Assembly: GCA_017994815.1 (NCBI GenBank)
Contig: JAGOJY010000001.1
Location: 62,001 to 126,000, forward strand
DNA: 64,000 bases
Direction: 5' to 3'
From: Acidobacteriota bacterium
GTDB taxonomy: Bacteria > Acidobacteriota > Polarisedimenticolia > J045
Every line of letters starts with the position of its first letter. Positions within the stretch are counted from its first letter, which is position 1. The translations under genes and the position numbers were made by a program. This document shows positions 33,803 through 41,121 of this stretch, in pieces. The notes beneath the pieces are model-generated. The model was not told the origin of the DNA. It was given only the letters and a program-made list of their open reading frames with translations, and made no database searches.

Positions 33803-35647
33803 CTACGGGTTCGACGCCGGGAGTGTGGCCGATAACCGCTCGATGTCCTGACCAACACGGTGATTCGCGGGGTCGAGGGCCTGGAGTTCTCTGAGCAACT
33901 CGATCGCTTCGCGAATCCGGCCCGTTTCCGCCAGCAGCGCCGCGAGCGCCTGGCGCGCCTCGACCGCTCGCGGTTCCGTCGCGATCGACTTCCGGTAGGC
34001 GCTCTCGGCATCCTTGGCCAGCTTCTTGTGATCGAGCAGTTGCGCCAGCCGGAACCAGCCGATACCGGACTCCGGGTGGGCCGCGACGAGCCGGCGCAGC
34101 ACGGCCTCGGCTTCCTCGAGTTGTTCGGCCTGGATCAGCGCCTGCCCGAGTTCGAAGAGCACGGCACGGCAGCGCGGATCCACGCGCTCGAGCTCGCGCA
34201 GGATCGCGGCCGCTTCTGACCCGCGCCCGGTCTGGTTCTTGGTCACCGCCGACTCGAAACGTTCCAAGAACTCGGTCCGGTCCTTTGGATCGACGGCGTT
34301 GCGGTCCACGAGCGCGCCCGCATCCCCGGACTCGCCAGCCACGACGTAGCCCAGCGAGCGCAGCGCCTCGGCCTGCTCGGTCGAGACGTCCTGCGCGGTC
34401 GGTCCCTGCGGCGCGATGGCGCGGGCACGGCGGACGAGGTCGTCCAGTTCAAGGCTCTCCCGAGGCAAAGCGCTGCCGGGGGCGAGCATGTTCTTGGCCT
34501 CTGCCGGATCGTCGCTGAGCTCGTACAGTTCCGGCCGTGGAGCGTCGATGAACTTGCGCGTGCCCGCGACCATCACGCGCAGACCGGACCAGCCGAATCC
34601 GAGCCGTGGCATGTGGCTTTCGGCGAAGACCCCCGTGCGCCGGGGCGGATCGCCGTCCCCCAGCAGCGCGGGCGCCAGCGAAGCCCCGTCCAACTCCTCG
34701 ATCTGTGGCAGCCCGGCCACGTCCAGCAACGTCGGTGCGAGGTCGGCCAGGCTGACCGGCTCGTCGATCACCCCGGGTCGCAGTCTCCAACCGGTGCCGG
34801 CGATGACCAGCGGGACGTGCATCGTCGCGCCGTAGAGGAAGATCCCGTGCGTCGCCTCGCCGTGCTCGCCGAGTGATTCGCCGTGATCGGCGGTGACAAC
34901 GACGAGCAGGCGCTTGCCGCGGCCCAGCGACTTGAGGCCGTCGACCAAGCGTCCGAGCGCCAGGTCGGCGGCTTCGACCTCGCCCTGGTAGGCGTCACCG
35001 GCGTGCCGCGCGGCGAGCGCGGGGGGCGGGGAATAGGGCCGGTGCGGTTCGAAGAAATGCACCCACAGGAACACGGGACGCGTTCCCTGGTCCGTGCTCC
35101 AGGCCAAGGCACGGTCGGCCGTTTCCGCGCCCGGACGCTCCTCAAGGCGGAGTTTCGTCACTCCGGAACGGGTCACGCCCGGCTGGATCTGGTCATCGTA
35201 GCGATCGAACCCGGCTGCAAGGCCATATCGGCTGGCCAGCACGGCCGAGGAGACGAAGGCGCCGGTGGCCCAGCCCGCCCTTTGGAACTGCTCGGCGAGC
35301 CTGGGCAACTCGGCCGGCAGCACGAAGGTGCCGTTGTTCAACACCCCGTGGGCCGGCAGGCTGCGGCCCGTCAGCAGGGAGGCGTGCGCCGGCAACGTCA
35401 GCGGTGCCGTGGTCTGGGCGTTGGTGAAACGGACCCCCTCTTCGGCGATGCGGTCGATGACCGGGGTTCCGGCGTCGGCGCGGCCGTAGCACCCCACGCG
35501 ATCGGCGCGCAACGTGTCGATCGTGACGAGCAGGATCGTTGGCGGAGCGGCTTCGGCTCCCGACGCGATCTCCACCTGGTCCCGTCCACAGGCGCACAGC
35601 ATCGCGCAGAAGGTGCAAGCGGCAGCTAGACGCGGGGCAGCGATCAT
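33803..35647 (-). CDS. Sulfatase-fold lipoprotein with C-terminal TPR repeats
   Basis: A 614-residue lipoprotein (lipobox LCAC, Cys20). The alkaline-phosphatase/sulfatase domain covers about 36-430: metal Asp44 and Asp49 in TIDTLRADR, ADHGESLGEHGE, and the terminal RSLGYVV. The active-site strand reads TLPAHASLLTG: the formylglycine position is Thr84 rather than Cys or Ser and Arg is His88. A sulfatase would need Cys/Ser, so a phosphotransferase or phosphodiesterase role, as in Thr-nucleophile LtaS/EptA enzymes, is more likely. The C-terminal 150 residues are TPR-like helices. ATG at 35647. Confidence 0.82.
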   Translation of the reverse strand: MIAAPRLAAACTFCAMLCACGRDQVEIASGAEAAPPTILLVTIDTLRADRVGCYGRADAGTPVIDRIAEEGVRFTNAQTTAPLTLPAHASLLTGRSLPAHGVLNNGTFVLPAELPRLAEQFQRAGWATGAFVSSAVLASRYGLAAGFDRYDDQIQPGVTRSGVTKLRLEERPGAETADRALAWSTDQGTRPVFLWVHFFEPHRPYSPPPALAARHAGDAYQGEVEAADLALGRLVDGLKSLGRGKRLLVVVTADHGESLGEHGEATHGIFLYGATMHVPLVIAGTGWRLRPGVIDEPVSLADLAPTLLDVAGLPQIEELDGASLAPALLGDGDPPRRTGVFAESHMPRLGFGWSGLRVMVAGTRKFIDAPRPELYELSDDPAEAKNMLAPGSALPRESLELDDLVRRARAIAPQGPTAQDVSTEQAEALRSLGYVVAGESGDAGALVDRNAVDPKDRTEFLERFESAVTKNQTGRGSEAAAILRELERVDPRCRAVLFELGQALIQAEQLEEAEAVLRRLVAAHPESGIGWFRLAQLLDHKKLAKDAESAYRKSIATEPRAVEARQALAALLAETGRIREAIELLRELQALDPANHRVGQDIERLSATLPASNP

Positions 35648-35973
35648 GCGCGTTTCCGTCGACTCCTTCGGCCAGGTAAGGGCTGCGGATTATGCCCCGA
35701 ACATCCGCCGGGAACCAGCATTCGGCGGTCTCAACGCTCGACGCTTCTGGACGTCAGTTGCTCCCACGTCGAGGGCCGTCGGGAACGTTCGCGGCGAAGC
35801 TCGACCGGCCGGTGCGGTGAAGCAGGCCAGCCGCTTGCCCGGATCGGTGCGGCGCCCGACGAGCGTCGAGCAGTCCTTTTACCCCGTCCGCGCATTCTGT
35901 TCGACGTAGACTGATGCAGCGCGGCCAGCCTCTCCAGGTGACGTCGCGCGCGGCCACCTTCCTGGGAGGGGCC
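35648..35973. other. Intergenic gap, no features seen
   Basis: This divergent gap of about 326 nt separates the sulfatase-like gene from the barrel protein gene. I see no strong promoter, palindrome or coding-like frame in it. If the barrel protein began at the upstream ATG (35914) the gap would be 266 nt. Confidence 0.5.
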
Positions 35974-36789
35974 GTGCGATTCGCATCGCGGATCTTCGCC
36001 CTCGCGGGCCTGCTCGCGTTTCCGCCGACGTGGGCCGGTGACGATGAACGCCTGAACTACGCGTTCGCCAGCCAGCTCGGCTCCGGCATCTACAACGTGT
36101 CGGGCCGCACCGTGCAGGTCTACCGCATCCCGTTCACGCTGCCGGCGCGCAAGGCCGAGGGCACCGTTCCCGGGTTCCGGGTCAACCTGCCGCTGTGCTT
36201 CGGGTTCTTCGATTTCGACGACACGGAGGCGGACCAGGCCGGCGCGGACGAGCACGTCGGCACGGCGAGCGTGGTCCCCGGGATCGCCGTCGAGATCGGC
36301 GTCCTGCGCAACTGGTCGCTGCAGCCGTTCGTCGACCTCGGCATCGCGCGCGAGCTTGGCGGATCGGGCGACGCCTACGTCTACGCGGCGGGCGTGAAGA
36401 GCGTGGCGACCTTCCGCGCCGGGCCGCACGAGTTGCTCCTCGGCAACCGGATCGTGTACGTCGGCGAGCACACGCCGGGGACGAAGATTGACGAGGACTA
36501 CGCCACGCTCGAGACCGCCTTCGAGGTGCGCCGTCCGCTCGGCTGGGCGGTCAAGTCGCACGGGCTCGACTGGAGCGTCTACGTCATCAGCTATCTCTAT
36601 CTCGAACCGACCGAGGTCTGGATCAAGGAAGAGCCGCTCGACGTCGGCGCGCAGTACGAAGTCGGCTTGACCGTGGGCACGCAGGTTCCGGCGGGGCTGT
36701 GGCTGTTCGAGGTGCCGCGGATCGGGCTCGGGTATCGCTTCGGCGATGGCGTTTCGGCCGTGCGCGTGCTCGTCGGGGGGGCGTTCTGA
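35974..36789 (+). CDS. Probable outer-membrane beta-barrel protein
   Basis: A 271-residue exported protein. From a GTG at 35974 the text opens with a normal signal peptide (MRFASRIFALAGLLAFPPTWAGD). The mature part alternates strands such as IPFTLPARK, VVPGIAVEIGVLRNW, LQPFVDLGIAREL, HELLLGNRIVYVG and RIGLGYRFGDGVSAVRV, and it ends LVGGAF. Phenylalanine as the last residue is typical of BAM-assembled barrels. GGGAGG sits just before the GTG. An ATG at 35914 gives a 20-residue longer form with a poor signal, so I prefer the GTG. No family recognised. Confidence 0.65.
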   Translation: MRFASRIFALAGLLAFPPTWAGDDERLNYAFASQLGSGIYNVSGRTVQVYRIPFTLPARKAEGTVPGFRVNLPLCFGFFDFDDTEADQAGADEHVGTASVVPGIAVEIGVLRNWSLQPFVDLGIARELGGSGDAYVYAAGVKSVATFRAGPHELLLGNRIVYVGEHTPGTKIDEDYATLETAFEVRRPLGWAVKSHGLDWSVYVISYLYLEPTEVWIKEEPLDVGAQYEVGLTVGTQVPAGLWLFEVPRIGLGYRFGDGVSAVRVLVGGAF

Positions 36790-37838
36790 GCGCGCGGGCG
36801 GCCGCGCCTCGCTCCTTGCCGGTGGTCGCGCTGGCGCTCGCCCTCCCGCTGGCGCTCGGCGCGGTCGCGCCGGCGCGCTGCGCGCCGCCCGAGTTGGGCG
36901 GTTTCGTGGACGGGCGTGCGCGCTTCCGCGAGATCTACTGCGCCGTGCGCCGGCACGGCGGGCCGGCGGCGGATCCCGCGTGCGACGCGGAGCTGCACCG
37001 GCTGCCGGGGGAGCCGGCGCCCTCGGGCCTGCCGGTGGACCTGCGACCGGCGCGGCTGCCGCTGCGCGTGCTGGTGGTGGGGGGTCTCTACGGCGACTGC
37101 CTGCCGGTGCGCGCGTTCTCCGACGCGCTGCCGCGGCTCGAGGATCTCGGGCACTTGCCGGGCGTGATCGCCACCGGCGGGTTCTCCAGCGTTGCCGTCA
37201 ACGCCGCGCGGATCCGCACCGCCGTCGCCGCCCTCGGGCCGGGCGCCGGCGAGCCGCTGGTGCTGGTGGGCTACTCGAAGGGCGTCACGGACGCGCTCGA
37301 GGCGCTGGTGACTTACCCCGAGGTGGGCGAGCGGGTGACGGCGGTCGTCGCGATCGCCGGCGTGGTCGCCGGGACGCCGCTGGCGGACCGCGCGAGTTCC
37401 TCGGTCCTGCTCGCCCCGCTGGCCAGGCTGAGCTCGCTGGCCTGCCGGGAGCGGGACCGCGGCGTGCTGGCCGAGCTGGGGCGGGACGAGCGGCGGCGCT
37501 GGCTCGCCCGCCACCGCCTGCCGGAGTCGCTCCGGACGTACTCCCTGCCGGCGTACGCCGAGCGCGACGGGACGTCGCGCGCGCTCAGGCCCGCTTACGG
37601 CTTGTTGGCCCGGACCGACCCACGCAACGACGGCGCGGTCCTCGTCTCCGACGCGATCATCCCCGGCAGCAAGCTCCTCGGCGTCGTTCGCGCCGATCAC
37701 CTGGCGGTCGCGCTGCCGTTCTCGCGCGACATGCCGCGGGCGGCGGCCCTCGGCTTCAACCGCAACGAGTTCCCCCGCGCGGCCCTGCTCGAGGCGATCG
37801 TGCGCAACCTCGAGGAGGACCTGCTGACGGAGAGGTGA
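36699..37838 (+). CDS. Exported alpha/beta-hydrolase-like protein
   Basis: A 379-residue frame from the ATG at 36699, though that ATG is 90 nt inside the upstream gene; the real start may be TTG 36816 or GTG 36822, just before a hydrophobic signal-like segment (VVALALALPLALGAVAPARC). The core has RVLVVGGLYGDCL, a nucleophile elbow VLVGYSKGVTDALEAL (GYSKG) and AVVAIAGVVAGTPLAD, consistent with alpha/beta hydrolases such as lipases or esterases. A catalytic histidine is plausible in VRADHLAVALPFS. It forms a unit with the barrel and HetC-like genes. Confidence 0.65.
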   Translation: MAVRGAADRARVSLRRWRFGRARARRGGVLSARAAAPRSLPVVALALALPLALGAVAPARCAPPELGGFVDGRARFREIYCAVRRHGGPAADPACDAELHRLPGEPAPSGLPVDLRPARLPLRVLVVGGLYGDCLPVRAFSDALPRLEDLGHLPGVIATGGFSSVAVNAARIRTAVAALGPGAGEPLVLVGYSKGVTDALEALVTYPEVGERVTAVVAIAGVVAGTPLADRASSSVLLAPLARLSSLACRERDRGVLAELGRDERRRWLARHRLPESLRTYSLPAYAERDGTSRALRPAYGLLARTDPRNDGAVLVSDAIIPGSKLLGVVRADHLAVALPFSRDMPRAAALGFNRNEFPRAALLEAIVRNLEEDLLTER

Positions 37839-37840
37839 CC

Positions 37841-39352
37841 ATGCGCACCGCGAGAAGCATCGAACTCATCCGGCCGTTCTGGATCGGCGCCGCCGTCGTG
37901 GCGCTGGCGTCCGCCGGGGCACCCGCCTTCGACACCGGGCACCACTTCGATCTGACGGCGGCGGTCCTGGCGGAGGAGGGCTTCGACGCGACGGCGATCG
38001 AGATCGCGCAGGTCGCGAACTGGCTGACCGACTACTACACCGTGAGCCCGACCTCGCGCGAGCGCGTGAAATCCGAAGTCAGCCAGTTGCACTTCGACAA
38101 CCTCTATCGCTCGCAGGACGTGGCGCGCTACTGGGGCCGGCTGCTGGGCAACGCGCAGAACTCCATCGCCGAGGCGGCCCGCGCCGACGACCCGCTGGCG
38201 CTGTTGACCACGCTGGGCGTGCTGCTGCACGCGGTGCAGGACTTCAGCGCGCACTCGAACTGGGTCGAGCTGCACCGCCGCGAGATCTCCGCGCCATACC
38301 GCCGCGAGACGTGGCTCGCCGACGGCGCGCCGGACGGGGCCGTGGTCCTGACCGGCTCGTACCCGCCGCACCCCTCGCCGCCGCCCGACGGGCACCCCGA
38401 GCACGGCGACTACGACTCGGGCTTGAACAAGGACTCCCACGCGCGGCCGATGTGGCCCGAGGCGTACGTCTTCGCGTACTGCACGACCCACGAGGTCGTG
38501 GCGCGTGTCGGCGCGTGGGCCGACGAGGCCCGCCCCGGGACTTGGGCCAAGGTGAAGCGCTACCGCCTCGATCACGTCACGCGGCGCGGGCTCGACCTCG
38601 ACCTGAAGGCGGCGCGCAACATCTCGATGTGGGTCACGGGCAAGGGCGCCGCGGGGCACTGGAAGGGGAGCGAGAGCGGCAGCGCCGGGTTCCTCTCCAG
38701 CCTGGCCCTGCAGTGGACGACCGCGCCGCCGTCGGTGATCGTCCAGCAGCTCAAGAAGAACGCGATCCAGGAGCGGCTCGCGCCGGGGCTCTACTCCGAC
38801 CAGGCGCCGCCGCCGCTGGCGCGCGGGCCGGCCTTTGCCGGCCAGCGCACCGTCGTGGAAATCGGGGTCACGTACCTCGCCGAGAAGCGCGGGGGCGGCG
38901 GCCGCCGCATCGACCGCGCCGACAAGGCCGACCTGTACTCGGTGACGACCGTGGGCGGACAGCGCTACGTCGATCGCGTGTTGCGCGGCCTGCAGCGCTA
39001 CCCGAACCCGTGGCTGACGATCCACCTCGCCGACGCCGCGCAGGCGGAAATCCCGGTGCGGCTCGAGGTCTGGGACCAGGACGAAGTGCACGGCAACAAC
39101 GACGACCAGTGCGACGTCAACCCGGTCGCGGGCAAGCGCGAACTGGCATTCACGGTGCGCGTCGCCGACGAGTCGCTGCACGGCGACATCCAGGGCGTCT
39201 ACAACGGTCCGGAACGGCCGTTCGAGATCGCCGGGGCGAAGGCCGACGGCATGCCGGTCCTGCTCCGCGGCTATGTCAGGGTGCGCGCGCTAGGGAACCG
39301 GGTCGGCGACGGCGTCCTCGCCCCGAAGCCAGCCGGCGAGGTCGCGCGGTAG
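37841..39352 (+). CDS. HetC-like / phospholipase C-like exported protein
   Basis: A 503-residue protein with an N-terminal hydrophobic signal (IGAAVVALASAGAPA). The zinc-phospholipase-C-like core has FDTGHHFDLT and the motif LLHAVQDFSAHSNWVELH (His130, Asp134, His138, His145), closely matching the HAxQDxxxHSNxVE signature of HetC/Plc-type proteins. The C-terminal 150 residues are beta-rich with a calcium-like segment WDQDEVHGNNDDQCDVNP, resembling a C2 or lipase-type PLAT-like domain. A phospholipid-related activity is inferred. ATG at 37841 has AGAGGTG upstream. Its last 63 nt overlap the end of the convergent gene. Confidence 0.65.
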   Translation: MRTARSIELIRPFWIGAAVVALASAGAPAFDTGHHFDLTAAVLAEEGFDATAIEIAQVANWLTDYYTVSPTSRERVKSEVSQLHFDNLYRSQDVARYWGRLLGNAQNSIAEAARADDPLALLTTLGVLLHAVQDFSAHSNWVELHRREISAPYRRETWLADGAPDGAVVLTGSYPPHPSPPPDGHPEHGDYDSGLNKDSHARPMWPEAYVFAYCTTHEVVARVGAWADEARPGTWAKVKRYRLDHVTRRGLDLDLKAARNISMWVTGKGAAGHWKGSESGSAGFLSSLALQWTTAPPSVIVQQLKKNAIQERLAPGLYSDQAPPPLARGPAFAGQRTVVEIGVTYLAEKRGGGGRRIDRADKADLYSVTTVGGQRYVDRVLRGLQRYPNPWLTIHLADAAQAEIPVRLEVWDQDEVHGNNDDQCDVNPVAGKRELAFTVRVADESLHGDIQGVYNGPERPFEIAGAKADGMPVLLRGYVRVRALGNRVGDGVLAPKPAGEVAR

Positions 39353-40438
39353 CACCGCGGGCTCGCCGAACACGGTCCAGCGCGTGCGCCCGAGGCCGGC
39401 GAAGACCGGGGTGTAGCGCGCGGGGTCGCGGTGTGCCTCGGTCACGGCGCGGATGAAGATGGCCCGCACCGCGTGCGGGTGTTCCCGGGCGGCAGAGGCG
39501 TAGATCTCCGGGTCGTGCTCGCCCGAATCGCCGACCAGCACGAAGCTGCGCGCCGGGAAACGCTGCAGGATCTCGCGGAGCAGCCGTGTCTTGTAGGGGC
39601 GCGGATCGCGCAGGAGGTCGAGCGCCGTGCGGTCGCGCAGCCGCACCTCGCGCATGTCGATCGAGATGCCGCCGAGGCCGCTGCCGGCCAGGAACTCCCA
39701 CAGCGCCGGGAACAGCTGCCACGGGCTGGCCGTGAGGTAGTGGACCGCGACGCCCTGGTCGCGCCACGCGCCGTACAGGTCGGGCATGCCGGCGACCGGC
39801 CGGTACTCGCGGTAGAAGGTATTGGCGACCAACTCGCTGCGGTCGAGGACGTTGCTGTCCTTCACGGTGTCGTCGATGTCCGAGATGACGGAGACGCCGG
39901 TCGTCCCGACCAAACGCAACACGCCCTCGACTTCCGGAGCGCCTTCCGCGTCCAGCCGCGCGCGGAACGGGATGCTCGCGCCGTCCGCGCCCTCGTCGAG
40001 AGTGACCTGCACCGCGAACTGCCCGGTCGGCCGGCTCGGACGCGACACGAACGAACGACCGCGGAGCGTGACCGCCACCCGCTTGCCGCGCTCGGAATCG
40101 TAGGCGAACTGCTCGGCGCGGGATTCGAAGATCCGTTGCTCGTCCTCGGTCGGGTCCGCGACGGCGCCGAGCGCGGCGCGCACGGCCGCACGACGCGAGG
40201 GGCCGAACGCGGGCTCGTAGACGCGGCCGCGGATCTCGCCGCGCCAGGCCTTCGCGTGCGCATCCCACGTCAGATACGAGGGGTAGAGGAGAAGTAACTC
40301 CTCGGCGGGCGCCGGCAGGACCGGCCGCGAAGCGCCGAGTAGAGCGAGTGCGGCGAGTAAGCCCAAGATCGCGTCCGACCTGGATCTCACGCGTCCACGA
40401 TAGCCACGCGCGGCGGCGTTTCCAAGCCCTTTCGACAT
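39290..40438 (-). CDS. App1-type phosphatidate phosphatase (DUF2183)
   Basis: A 382-residue protein. The HAD-like catalytic motif VISDIDDTVKDSNV places the nucleophile aspartate at 187 (DIDDT, 187-191). LTASPWQLFPALWEFL, PRPYKTRLLREILQRFPARSFVLVGDSGEHDPEIYA and VRAIFIRAV match the DUF2183/App1 family, which dephosphorylates phosphatidate and related lipids. A hydrophobic stretch at 22-44 suggests export or anchoring. ATG at 40438 is used; a GTG 16 codons later would give a tighter signal peptide. The 3' ends of this and the HetC-like gene overlap by 63 nt on opposite strands. Confidence 0.82.
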   Translation of the reverse strand: MSKGLGNAAARGYRGRVRSRSDAILGLLAALALLGASRPVLPAPAEELLLLYPSYLTWDAHAKAWRGEIRGRVYEPAFGPSRRAAVRAALGAVADPTEDEQRIFESRAEQFAYDSERGKRVAVTLRGRSFVSRPSRPTGQFAVQVTLDEGADGASIPFRARLDAEGAPEVEGVLRLVGTTGVSVISDIDDTVKDSNVLDRSELVANTFYREYRPVAGMPDLYGAWRDQGVAVHYLTASPWQLFPALWEFLAGSGLGGISIDMREVRLRDRTALDLLRDPRPYKTRLLREILQRFPARSFVLVGDSGEHDPEIYASAAREHPHAVRAIFIRAVTEAHRDPARYTPVFAGLGRTRWTVFGEPAVLPRDLAGWLRGEDAVADPVP

Positions 40439-40480
40439 GGGCCCGGGTGTACCATGCGGCGAGGTCAAGGAGGCACGGTC

Positions 40481-40942
40481 ATGAGGAATGCCCGGATTCG
40501 AGTGCCTTGGGGTGTGCTCTGCACCGTCGTGGTCATGGGACTGCTGGCGACTGTCGTGGTGATGGCCGCGCCGTGGCAAGGGCTGCAGACCGAGACCAAG
40601 ATCGAGATCGACGTCGCGAAACCGGAGAGCGCGGTCCCGCTCGACCTCGAGCCGAGCGCGTTCACGTTCGAGCCGGTGAAGGTGACGGTTCACAGGTCCA
40701 AGAACACCGCCAAGATCTCGCTGCGCGTCAAGTTCAGGAACAGCTCCGACCGCGACTACCTGATGTACGGCACGGCCAACCTGCTCGACGCGGACGGCAA
40801 GCTGCTCGCCACAAAGAGCAAGACCGAGGAAGCGGACGACGATGACAACCAGGTCGTCACGTTCCGCTTCCGGCTGCCGCACGCGGAGGCCGATCGCGTG
40901 AAGGCCTGCGGCTTCAAGTTCGCCTTCGAGCAGGGCGGCTAG
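40481..40942 (+). CDS. Small membrane-anchored or secreted protein of unknown function
   Basis: A 153-residue protein. A hydrophobic segment (VLCTVVVMGLLATVVVMAAPW, about 11-31) could be a signal or anchor. The rest is a beta-sandwich-like chain (KITVHRSKNTAKISLRVKFRNSS-type text, then YLMYGTANLLDADGKLL) with an acidic cluster EEADDDDNQ. It resembles generic exported FxxFxN-type domains; no family recognised. ATG at 40481 is set by AAGGAGG at 40468-40474. It ends 179 nt from a convergent gene with hairpins in the gap. Confidence 0.6.
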   Translation: MRNARIRVPWGVLCTVVVMGLLATVVVMAAPWQGLQTETKIEIDVAKPESAVPLDLEPSAFTFEPVKVTVHRSKNTAKISLRVKFRNSSDRDYLMYGTANLLDADGKLLATKSKTEEADDDDNQVVTFRFRLPHAEADRVKACGFKFAFEQGG

Positions 40943-41006
40943 CGCACCAGGCGAGCAGCCGGCCCGCATCGTCCCGCCGCGCAGGATTCGTCACGTCTAT
41001 CGCAGC

Positions 41007-41070
41007 GGCCGGCGCAGCCGGCCTGCACCGCGACGGGCCGCGCATCCGGGCCGGCTGCGGCGGCCCCCCC
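41007..41070. terminator. GC hairpins between convergent genes
   Basis: GGCCGGC-gca-GCCGGCC (41007-41023) is the exact reverse complement of the hairpin at 205-221. A variant, GGGCCGGCTGCGGCGGCCC, follows near 41049-41067. They lie between the small gene ending at 40942 and the FG-GAP gene ending at 41122. Confidence 0.55.
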
Positions 41071-41121
41071 CGGGCATCGCGCGGATTTCGCGGCCGCCCC
41101 TGCCGCGCGCACGGCTGCCGC

